From Scilla litardierei (lineage: Eukaryota > Streptophyta > Magnoliopsida > Asparagales > Asparagaceae), in contig CM061135.1 in assembly GCA_030789695.1 (NCBI GenBank), forward strand, positions 113,406,301-113,470,300: 64,000 nucleotides of DNA. Reading direction: 5' to 3'. Positions 1 to 9,253 of this stretch are shown here, in pieces. A model generated the notes under the pieces. The model made no database searches. It had not been told where the DNA came from and saw only the letters and a list, made by a program, of their open reading frames with translations. Position 1 is the stretch's first letter, and every line of letters starts with the position of its first letter. A program made the translations under genes and the position numbers.

Positions 1-738
1 GTGAGCCCGTACAGCCACTTCCGCCAAAAGACAGAAACTCTGTGCACGAAGTGATAAGTTAGTGATTCGTGAATTCGTGAAATAGTAATTCGTAGCTTCT
101 GCTACGACGTGCATGCTTGTTACCATCATGTCATTTAAAATTTTTGCATTCTCTAAATGAAATGCCATATCATAATGTTAAAACTGCTAGTTGCCTTACT
201 TTCATTAGTTCCTTGCACAAAATTCTTCTGTTTGCTTTTGGAAGACTTTTGCTGACATGTGCCCTCTTCTCTTTTGGAGTCACATGTCAGGTTTAAAGAC
301 AGAGTTAGTTGCAGGGGACAAGTAGTTTGCAGACGTTGAGTTCGAGGTTCCTGCAGAGGCTGAGTTTGAGGACACTGGTGACCAGTTTTAGTCTCGCTTG
401 GAGAATTCTTTTAGTTGTTGTTGCCTTAGTAGTTGCTGTTAGGTTTCGGTGCATAGCACCTATCCCTCTGTTTTATGTTTCGGCCATGCTTTAGGCCTTT
501 GTTTAGACTATGTACTTCTTTGTGACTTTTCTCTGTGATGTTTGGAATAATTATTGGATGTTGTTTGGTGGATATTCTTATGCCTGCTTTTCGTTTATTA
601 TTGTTGTTGTTTCATCGCATTGCAAGAATCTGCTACTGGTATACACACATACGCTTATCACACTATAGCTTCATAGCTCCAAGTTTGACCGGACCTTTTC
701 ACGTCTCGCCTTCCATACTTGGGAAGCGGGGCGTGACA
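1..738 (+). mobile_element. 3' part of a LARD-type LTR (partial)
   Basis: This stretch aligns by eye with the last ~730 bp of the LARD LTRs at 9254-12169 and 16450-19363. Shared landmarks are the block around 'ccaaaagac..ctctgtgcacga', 'ctgacatgtgcccyt', 'ggtgcatagcacct' and the end 'ggaagcggggcgtgaca'. It is clearly more diverged from those two LTRs than they are from each other. What follows (739 on) resembles Athila 3' noncoding DNA, not the LARD internal region, so I read it as the 3' LTR end of an element lying mostly before the window. The small open frames inside (309-494, 535-954) are not credible genes. Confidence 0.75.
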
Positions 739-1037
739 AAAAGTCAGGGATCAATTTCCACACATGCACCGAATTTACCAAACGTGGCAGTGGACTATAT
801 CACTACCCTCCTCACGACGTCAGGTCTAATAAACACATATCCGCGTAGGGCTAACCTCGAATCAAGAATTCTCAGTAGGCTTAGACTAGAGAACATCAAC
901 ACTAAATCTACCCTTGCGAAGGTGGAAATCAAGAAGGCACACGGTAGAGACTAAGTCTCTCCTGAGTTTGGGAAGACATGGTCGTTTCCATTATACCATG
1001 GTAGCAGGTATGTTTATAATTGAAAATACAAATTTAT

Positions 1038-1056
1038 TCTCTCTCTCTCTCTCTCT
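1038..1056. repeat. (CT)n microsatellite
   Basis: An uninterrupted CT run of about 19 bases inside the noncoding part of element D. Confidence 0.9.
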
Positions 1057-2234
1057 TAGGGTTTAGGTAATTCGTCTAGCGAGATTTTGGCCAATGACTC
1101 CCAGCCCCGGTGAGCCTAGGGCATTGGGTCAAAAGGGACCCCTCGGGCCTATTCTCTTGAACCGCTAAAACCTGTTATTTACATGCACTCCCCCAAACCT
1201 CATCTTTCGGCGCGAATCTCAAAGATTTTCGAGTCCCGGAGACCTGGCTACTCAATGAAGTAGAGAGAACGGTGCATTTTTTCTATACTTCTCCTTTTGT
1301 CTCACATTTTTTAAAACATGCCAACACTAAGGTATAAGGGAGTACGGACCGAATCCAAAAACAAACTCTATCGAGGCAAATTCTACCTTATGCAATCGAA
1401 ATAGCCTAAGGTTGAGCGATAAAAGGGTTTGATTAAACAACTTGCCTATCCTATCGGAAATGACGGGAGCTAGCTCTATCTCATGCATGGATAAGGGTTA
1501 GAAATGAAATCGTTAGGGAGGAGTGTGGAAGATGTGCTACCGAAAGGGAATAAGAGTGTACGTGGAAAAACCGACCCTAAACAAGCATAACAAAACGAAT
1601 GCGGGAGTTTGGTTCTCCTATAGGGATCATCTCCCTACATTTCTACAAAAAGATTGTGAAAAGGGGAAAAAGAAAAGTGAAGTGTGAAGGGAAATTGTGA
1701 AAAAAAACAAAAACGTGAATATCCCAAGCTAGGAGTGAAATGCCTCTCCCCAAGCGATAACTAAGCATTGTCCTCAATGCATGAGGACTAGTAGGTATGG
1801 GGGGGTAGATGTGCAAGGGGGTGGGTGGGGTGAAATGGGAATACATTGTGATATCATTAAGCCTATAGGAAGAACATGTAGTGCACGGGAGAGTCTCCCC
1901 AAGCTAGCGTGAAGCATAGCCCTAAATAAAATAGTGATGTGAAAAATAGGGACCAACGTGTATTTGAGAGGTAAGTTGAAAAATCGAAGCTAAGTGGGAA
2001 ATAGATAGTGTGTGAGGCGAATGAGAGATGAAGAGATTTATTAAATAAAACTAAATACTGATATGCTCCTCTCGCTAATCGAGAGGAGAAGAGATTATTA
2101 AGATGCTACACTAAAAAGCAAGTAAAATATCTACACTACTAGAGTAGGATGCACCTGATCAAATGGAGGATCTCGGATCTCCAATGGAGCAGGTAGCTGT
2201 TCCTCCTCCTGCTTTAGTGGCTCAGCAAGCAGCT

Positions 2235-2504
2235 TTACTCCACGAGTGTCATCAGACCCAAGCAACGTGGCTCCCAGCATTCCCTGAAGGTGTCCACTGT
2301 AACCTGCAGGGAACGAGCCAAGTCGACCATATGAGAGGAATTATTACCCCCAATGAAATTAATCCAGATATAATCATCAAAATGCAAAAGAAAATCTAAA
2401 GTAGGTTGATGAATACTTCCTGGAGGAACTTTGCTACTCTCGGGGTATATGACTAGATCTTCGTTCTCCTCGTGTCCTATCTGGTCAGGTGCTGGCACAA
2501 CCAA
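2235..2504 (-). pseudogene. Element D internal coding remnant, unidentified
   Basis: A short minus-strand open stretch (about 89 codons), acidic at its start. Its DNA aligns with minus-strand sequence of element B around 22940-23070; both contain a Pro-Gly-x-x-His-x-Pro stretch. This is why I treat it as an inherited element-encoded segment and not as a chance frame. I do not recognise a domain. It is cut off upstream by the insertion of element A at 2517; the upstream part should lie at 40816 and beyond. Confidence 0.4.
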
Positions 2505-2516
2505 GTGTGATGGTCA

Positions 2517-4219
2517 TGCCTTGAAGGGTCGATGCTAATAAAACTGCAGCGTATGGGTTGTGTGTAGTCGCTTACGGGTTGAACAAGAGGAGGCGATCAA
2601 TGATTATCGGTTTTATGGGTCCTTGAATGAAAGCTACGCGATAGTGTCGGTGATTGGTTGGTGAATAGTAGAAAAAGTGTGGATCAAAGGGTAAAAGCTC
2701 TAGGGCATAGGGAATCCCTGCCATTTGACTAGGGTTAGGGTTAAACTAGTAATCAATTGGTTAGCTGGTTCATTGGGACTCGGGAGAGGTCGTGTGACCT
2801 AAGGGCATTCGCATATCCCCCACTATCGAGTTGCATGATAGGTTATTCCCTTATGTCATATCATATCCCCCGCAGTCGAGATGCAATGATAGGCCATCCA
2901 ACCTACACCGATGTCAGTGGTCTCCAATGCATCGGTGTAAGTTGGGTGCATTACGCTCGACGAATATCCCCAATCTTCCTCCCACCCACAGTGGCGTTCG
3001 GGGAGTAGACCTTCAATAGGAAAGCTCTTAATCGATGCCCGTTGGTGGCCAGTCATACCGATAGCATGGATCCTCGTAGGGATCGGATCCCCGGATCGGT
3101 CCCGGCTTTTGGTCGACAGCAAATCCGATCACCCCGAAGGGAAGGGGTCAAATCTACGATGATAATAATCATCTCAATGTACCCCCTAATCTCAACTAGC
3201 CCAGCAATTAAATCAATTAGTTGGTTCAACCCATGGCCCTAATCCAACTGGGTTCATCCAATTGTTCTAGAAGAAAACTACTAACTACCGACTGCAATAG
3301 AAGGGGTTTCTAGCAATGGGTAGGGATCCAAAGCCATAGATTCAAATTAAAATAGCAATAGATGATAAAACAAAGCAGTAGAAACAAGGGGAGAAAATTT
3401 CTATTAAGCAAAGATAAATTATTATACTAATAAGCAATTAAAACAATGAAAATAACAACATAAAAGAGTTTGGCATCCTTACAAACTTGCCCAAAACCCT
3501 AGGAAATACAGAAAAATGGCTAAAAGAAGGATTTCTCTCGCCGGAGGATGAAGGGACGCTTATATACGTGTGCCCAAAAGACCAAAATAAACCCCAAATT
3601 TGCCCTAGCTGCCATAGAGAAATGTTCTGATGTGACTGCGTCAATAAACGATGTGGTCACATCGATCCTTTGTGCAAGTAGCTCTTGGGGCTTTAGCGGC
3701 GCGGTCACGTTAATAGATAGCGGTCACGTTGAAATTGGTTACGCGACTGCGTCGTCTTTTGTCGCGACCGCGTCGTTCTGCTTTCGTCGTCGTAAATTCA
3801 CGGTAGCGTCATCTTCGTTCGTGCAGGCCGCAAAAGTCTCTAATCTTCAATCTTTTATTCCAGTCTATAAGCCTTCTGACGCGGCCGTTTGGTGGTAATT
3901 GATGCGGCCTCGTAGATGTTGCTTTTTTGGAAATTTGTCGCGGCCGTGTGGGATATGATGACACGGCCTCGTGGAACTCAGTTCTTCACAAAATTCTCTC
4001 CCTTGCACCAATTGACTCCCCGCCTTCGCTCCTTTCTCCTCTTTGCTCTAAGATCTCGGCATATGGTCCCTAATCGATATATATTTCCTACAAGGCACGT
4101 GAGGGACCACAAAAGCAAAAGAAGAGACAAAATGGGGGTAACTGGGAGGAATGGAGAATGAAACGATGTAAAATGTGCATGAAAAAGAGTGGAAAACTAT
4201 ATACAATAAACACTCATCA
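2517..4219 (-). repeat. Element A 3' LTR
   Basis: Direct-repeat partner of 39139-40815. On the minus strand it begins TGATGAGTG and ends in CA, next to a polypurine tract. It has a TATA-like GTATATAAG (plus 3559-3566) just downstream of a cluster of GCGGCCG/GCGGTCACG motifs (3628-3975). The small open frames inside are incidental. Confidence 0.85.
3559..3975 (-). promoter_or_regulatory. Element A LTR promoter: motif cluster plus TATA box
   Basis: Reading the minus strand, variants of a GC-rich motif (GCGGCCGTGTG, GCGGTCACG, GCGACCGCGTC) are scattered from 3975 to 3628. A TATA element at 3566-3559 follows. The same motif class recurs before ORF-1 at 8300-8920, again followed by TATA. Position and TATA are seen directly; promoter function is inferred. 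The matching region of the other LTR is about 40180-40575, where the TATA has decayed to a TATTTAAG-like form. Confidence 0.55.
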
Positions 4220-4233
4220 AAATCCCCCAAGCT
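4220..4233 (-). other. Element A polypurine tract
   Basis: On the minus strand the sequence just before the 3' LTR is AGCTTGGGGGATTT, the usual place and composition for plus-strand priming. The same string precedes the 3' LTRs of B and C. Confidence 0.8.
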
Positions 4234-4714
4234 AAACTCTTCATTATCCTCAAGGAAGACGAGAGAGAGAGAGAGAGTAAATCGGAGGAATGCAATCAAC
4301 ATGCAAATGATGCGATGAAGCTTCGAGAATTTTCAAAAATGGAGAATATAGATGTGAGTGAAATGAAACTCAAATTCGGGAAACCAAAATGCTCGGAAAT
4401 CTTTTCGTCGACGAGAATATGTTCCTAGGACGTCATCCCTACTCAAATCACCAAGCAATACAGTAGACGATGTCTATACTCACATTCTAAGACATTTACC
4501 CGACCTTAGATTGAGCGTGTAGGAACCTAAGCTATAAAATGGTCAAAGAGGGGATAAGTATGGGATAATGGGATGTTGGTTGATCGAGGAAGTGGCGCTC
4601 ACGACACAACACGGTTCCTTGATTCAAGAAATTGCCAAGTTTATCCATGATTTCACATATACAAAAGTATATACAAAAAGGAATTCTACATACATACATA
4701 CATACATACATACA

Positions 4715-4750
<36 letters not shown>

Positions 4751-5797
4751 TGGGATCTGCAGTTGGGTTATGTAAGGAGCGTTCGGTCGGCGACTCCCAG
4801 ATCAGACGACCTTAGGGCACTGAGCCAAGAAGGACCCCTCGGACCTACTAGCTCAACCCAAATGAAATCCTTACTCATACGCACTCCCCAAGCTAGGCCT
4901 TTTTACGCGAGGCCCTGTCGGTTACTATCGTGGGGATCCAGTTACTCATCTTCACTGGAGGAATGGTGCATGTAAAATTTTTTTTTATTCACAATTTTTT
5001 TGGTTTTTTTTGAAAAGTATGGGGTAGACTAGGCAGATTCAATCCTTAGTACTAGGTTAAGTGTGGTTATTCAAGTCTCGAGGGACTATAAACCATTATA
5101 CACAACTATCGGCTCTAGGATCCATGCATAGAATGGGTTCCTAGGTGATAATCTAGGTTGGTTTCAAGTACTCCTATCTTAGGGGTTGTGAGGACGGCCA
5201 AAGCTAGGTAGTACAACAGATTCGAGCTAAGGCTACACACTATTCACATATTCAAATCGACATCATGAAAATCTAGCATTAAAGTTCGGAAAACAAATTT
5301 CAAATCAAGTTTCAGCACAAATAAAAACTCGTTTTCGAAATATTCTCGAGGTGAATGCAAGTATATACAAAATGTATGCATGAGGGTGCAAGGCGAATGA
5401 TGCGAATGCGAATATTTTTGGAGTTTATGATTTTTTTTCATATTTTTTTTGCATTTTTGAATTCATATATCGAATTTAAACATGATGCATATGAAAAAGA
5501 AAGAAAGATGGAAAAATAAGAATGAAAAAGTGAAATGAAAACGAAAATAACGAAAAAAATAGGAAAATAAGAGGGAAAGGAGAAAATTAGCGCGAAAGAG
5601 CTCCTCCCCTAAGCTAAACCAAGCATTGTCCTCAACGCGAATAAAATACAGAAAATGACGTGAGGACAAATAAAATAAGGGGAAGGAGACCCAGGTGCAT
5701 CCCCCCATCTGTATAAAACCGTGCCCGAAAATGATGCAAGTGTGTGATGCATGAGTTGAATGATGAGGGGGTGCCAAAAAAGTGTGTGGTGCTCTAA
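4234..5797 (-). other. Element A 3' noncoding region
   Basis: No credible gene. It holds a (GA)n run near 4260-4278, an (ACAT)n run at 4687-4744, and extra polypurine-like motifs near 4890 and 5608. The one near 5608 is preceded on the minus strand by 'gttgaggacaatgc'. This is the Athila-type stretch between ORF-1 and the 3' LTR. Open frames here come from low-complexity T/A-rich sequence. Confidence 0.7.
4687..4744. repeat. (ACAT)n microsatellite
   Basis: About 14 tandem copies of a 4-bp unit, running into TATATA. It produces spurious Tyr/Met/Cys/Val or Thr/Tyr/Ile/His repeat frames on either strand. Confidence 0.95.
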
Positions 5798-7870
5798 TCA
5801 GGCTGAGCCACCTTCAGGTGGTGGCTGGGTGGGTGTGGTGGGTGGAGTGGATGGGACGATAGAATCAGCTGAATGCTCAGCTACCGTGTCAACGTGTAGT
5901 GGGTATAGAGTGGTGTGGACAAGCTCAGATTTTATAGGTGGAGGTGGAGGTGGAGATGGGGTGGTCCAATCGTCGTCAGAGGACGAGGAGAGAAGCATGA
6001 TGGTGCTGCCACGTGGTGGGGAAGTGGGAGGAGGTGAGGGGGTGTGTGAAGTGGATGGAATAGGAACAAACTCTGTGATGGGTGATGGAGAAGTGTGTGA
6101 AATCACGGGGTCGGGGTAGGGTGATGGTGGAGGTGTAGAAGTGTGCCCAAGCCCTGGATCGGGCTGTGGGGAGGGTGGTGGTGTAGTGATGCATGGTGTG
6201 ACGGCGGAGGTGTCTGCGGGTACCGGAGATGGGTGGGGTAGGATGGAAACATGTAATGAGGTGGAGGGTATATCCACAAGAGAGGTAGGAATGGAAGTGG
6301 ATGATGGGGTCTGAGCAGTCTGAGGGGGGGGAGATGGGTGGGGTAGGATGCGGACAGGTAGGACATGCGGTGCAACAGCTGGATAATGACCCTGACTATA
6401 ATGATACTGATAGACCTGGTCGAAGTGGGACTGAAGAGTCACAATAGCAAGAGCCAGACCATTAAAAGAAGTCCTGAAATCAGAGAGGGTATCTTTGACC
6501 TCAGTCAGGGTACTAGCCGTGGAATCTCTAAAAGACCAAAATTCCTCCTCCAAGCGAGCTAGGTGCTCGGTACGGTATCGTGGTAGGGGAGGAGGAGCGA
6601 TGCCGGTACCCTAAACCTGGTGTCGAGATCTCCTATACTAGTGAATAGCTAAGATGACAACATGGCCAAGGATAGATGTGGAAGCACCAGGAAGTGTCAA
6701 CATGGTCCTGGGGCTGGGGCTGGCATGGGTCAATCTGTTGGATTGGGGCCTGTACACCTGAAGCTAAATCTGTGTCGGGTGAGAAAAACCACCTCAAAGT
6801 GGTGCCAGGTCCAAAAATTTCGGGGTTGGGCAGCCTGGTGTAAGGAGTGGAGGCAGGACCATAAAGGGAGAAATAACTCTCTCGATCAATGGCTCGGATC
6901 ATACGCATATTAGTGAGCATCGAGAGGTCAAGAGATGTATGCCTCGGAACGTGGGTCATGGAATCAGGGATCTTGAGGGATACATGAGCGAGGGAGGCGA
7001 TGATAGTGATGAGTCCCCCACAATAGATAGGTGATCTGGGGTCGGCTATGGTGTGAAGGAATATTTGCATGAGCCAAGACCCAGCATGAAGGATATAGTG
7101 GGGGATAGTGGTATTGCCCTCACGAAGGACACAGCTATGTGAAGTGCACCATAATAAAATAGCTCATCCTGAGAGACCTGGTTGTCTCGTATCGATAAAA
7201 TAGTGTGTTTGCGATAATGCAGTGTACGATACGAAGGCCATGATGAATGATGCTAGATGCATTCACTCGAGTCTTTGGGAAGACATCGAGCTTGGTGATC
7301 TGAAACTAAAAATGATTTGCATCAAACTCTCGGTGGTACGGGTGGTTGTTGTGGATACCTATAGGGTCAAGAGCTCTGGGCCACTTGAAGAGGGGGTTCA
7401 AGGAGTCTTTGGATAGACCGTACTCCTTGTTCATGATGCGAAAATAAAAACCCACGGGATAAAATCTAAAAGTGGAGAGGAACTCCAGAGTGAGTGTCCT
7501 ATATTTCCTAGTCTCACATTCTAAAAATTCATTCCATCTGAGATTTCGGAGGATGGTGCTGACAATGTCTAGGAGGCCTATGGATGACAGAGTGAGGACG
7601 CTCGGGAATTTGGTGGGTATGATCGCACGAGAGTTTAGTGAAATAAATTTCGTGCGCTCGTGCTCACTCAAGAAGTGAATACCAAGCGTGTCCAACTGTG
7701 GGGCAGGAAGTGGTTCACCTCCCCTCACTCTAATGTCATGTGCCCGAGCAATTTAGTCATCAAGGACCTTCGTCTTTCGATGCTTGCTCTTGCCCTGGGA
7801 GGGGCCGGTGGTGGTGGCCTTCTTTTTGCGCTCTCTAGGAGGTATCGTGTGAAGGCGTGAGTGATGCAAG
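5798..7870 (-). pseudogene. ATHILA ORF-1 family protein remnant (element A)
   Basis: A decayed copy of the protein found downstream of pol in Athila elements (Pfam ATHILA ORF-1 family); its function is not established. The best conserved part (7306-7728) contains LTLEFLSTF, matched by LTLEFLSTL in element C, followed by the region that reads NDIFGFP in C. The middle piece is at 6633-7070. A Pro/Thr/Ser-rich tail with an acidic SSSSDDD stretch at 5798-6553 matches the Pro-rich tail of C ORF-1. The three pieces lie in three frames, so there are at least two frameshifts, and a TAA interrupts the N-terminal basic region near 7757. The start codon seems lost; coding similarity begins near 7850, with a Lys/Arg-rich run like that at the start of C ORF-1. 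Confidence 0.75.
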
Positions 7871-8290
7871 CTGTGTGCAATGGGGGTGTGTGTAGACTCA
7901 CGTAAAAATCGTCGATTTCAACGATAAAATTTTGAAATTTAATGAGAAAAGGAGCGAAGTTACCCAAGCTAATGCTCCTTGCTGAGATTAGTGCTCCCAA
8001 AGCTTGTGGATGACTCCCCCAAGCTATTCCAAGCCAAGCACACAGAGTTTTGTTGGCCACGTTGTTTGGATGCCCAAAAACCCTAAAAATGGTCGATCTA
8101 GGGTTTTGCTCGAAGTGGGTAAGAGGTGGAGCGGGTGGTGGAGAGGGGAACTGGTGGAGAGGGAGGCTTTGGAAGTCGATTGGAAGAGTTGGGAGTGTTT
8201 GGGGAGGAAATTTGGAGGAGATCGAGTCGGAGGAGAGAGTGGGAAGTCGAACCATTTCGAAAGAAATGAGCTTGATCGGGCCGATTAGGG

Positions 8291-8920
8291 GCCTTATATA
8301 GGCATTTTACGCGGTCCTCATGAAAAATCGAAACGGCCGCGTGAAGATGATCTAAAAGTGGGGGTTGACGCAGTCACGTCGTTTGAACGACGCGACCACA
8401 AAAGTCGTATTGCATTTTGAGAAATTTAGGCCTTGGGATACATAAAGATTCACGGCCGCGTCGTTTAAATTAATAAGGTCGCGTCTATTCGTCTAAAAAG
8501 GGAAATCGACACAGCCACGTCATATAAAGTGACGCGGTCGTAAAAATCCTCTGAGAAATTGGGATTTTGGCTCAAATTTTCAGTAAATTTTGCGGCCCGT
8601 TTGAAAATGAGTTAAACAGCTGTGTGGATTTGGTTAAGAAGGAGGATTTTCATGATCGCATCGAATGGAACAATGCGTTCGCGAAAACATTCTGAGAATT
8701 TGTTTTTTGGCTCGACCTTTCAGTAAGTTACACAGCCACGTCGACTAAACTATACGGCCGGGTAAAATGTGAAATTCTAGGTTAAAGGTTACCAGATTGA
8801 CGCGGCCGTTTGCATCTGGATGATGCGGGTGTGTCAATTATCCCTCCATATGTCTTCCACGCGGCCGTGTGAGTTTGGAGGACGTGGCCGTGTGGATCCC
8901 TCTCCTCCATGTTTATTCTT
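8291..8920 (-). promoter_or_regulatory. Element A internal promoter-like region before ORF-1
   Basis: Between the end of the protease segment (~9060) and ORF-1 lies noncoding DNA full of GCGGCCG-type motifs (for example ACGCGGCCGTGTG near 8860, GACGCGGCCGTTTG near 8808, CACGGCCGCGTCG near 8452). On the minus strand a TATA box, CTATATAAGGC (plus 8291-8301), follows. It lies about 440 bp before the coding start of ORF-1, nearly the same spacing as in element C. The motif class also occurs upstream of TATA in A's LTR. Independent transcription of ORF-1 is inferred. Confidence 0.6.
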
Positions 8921-9059
8921 CTTCACCATACAATCAAACACTTGGTTACTTTCTTGGGTTTGGGGATTTATTGAAGAATAAAAATCTAGGCTAACCTAGT
9001 CTAAAATGAAGATGAAAAATCTAAATTGAAATATTTGGGTTGCCTCCCAAGAAGCACTT

Positions 9060-9253
9060 GTTTTAAGGCGTGAGCTCGACTCCTTATCTTGATGTCATCA
9101 TGGGGGTTTTAGGGTGGAGAGGTCCCAGATGTGGCCATCCCCATGCTACGTCCTATTATTCTGCTCATAGTGGCCATCTTCTTGCATCTTCTTTTCTTCA
9201 GGGTCTAGTGGATGCAGTCGTGATGGTTTCTCCTTCAGATTTATCTCGGAGGT
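9060..9253 (-). pseudogene. Element A protease-polyprotein end
   Basis: This continues, on the minus strand, the reading from 19364 after removal of the LARD insertion. It ends near the spacer whose minus strand reads 'aaacaagtgcttcttgggaggcaaccca', almost the same as the spacer after the C protease at 30741-30772. The polyprotein thus runs from protease straight into the pre-ORF-1 region, with no reverse transcriptase, RNase H or integrase between. Confidence 0.65.

Larger units (their letters stand above)
739..2516 (-). mobile_element. Element D, 3' portion (old Athila-like element)
   Basis: This is the left half of an old minus-strand element split by the insertion of element A; the right half is 40816-42300. 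Roughly 739-2030 is noncoding and resembles the 3' noncoding region of A: compare the 'gactcccag..agggca..gacccctcgg' blocks at ~1095-1150 and ~4790-4840. It carries several minus-strand polypurine-like motifs, seen here as 'ccccaagc' near 1725, 1748 and 1893. One of them is preceded on the minus strand by 'gaggacaatgc', as in Athila. No terminal LTR is visible, so its 3' LTR is lost or lies upstream. Confidence 0.6.

Noticed and set aside
2512..2516. Target duplication for element A
   Set aside because: Left flank GGTCA and right flank CGTGC do not match; I could not find an alternative edge that gives a matching pair.
5798..6553. Separate Pro/Ser-rich gene on the minus strand
   Set aside because: Aligned in order with the tail of ORF-1 of element C; treated as part of the pseudogene.
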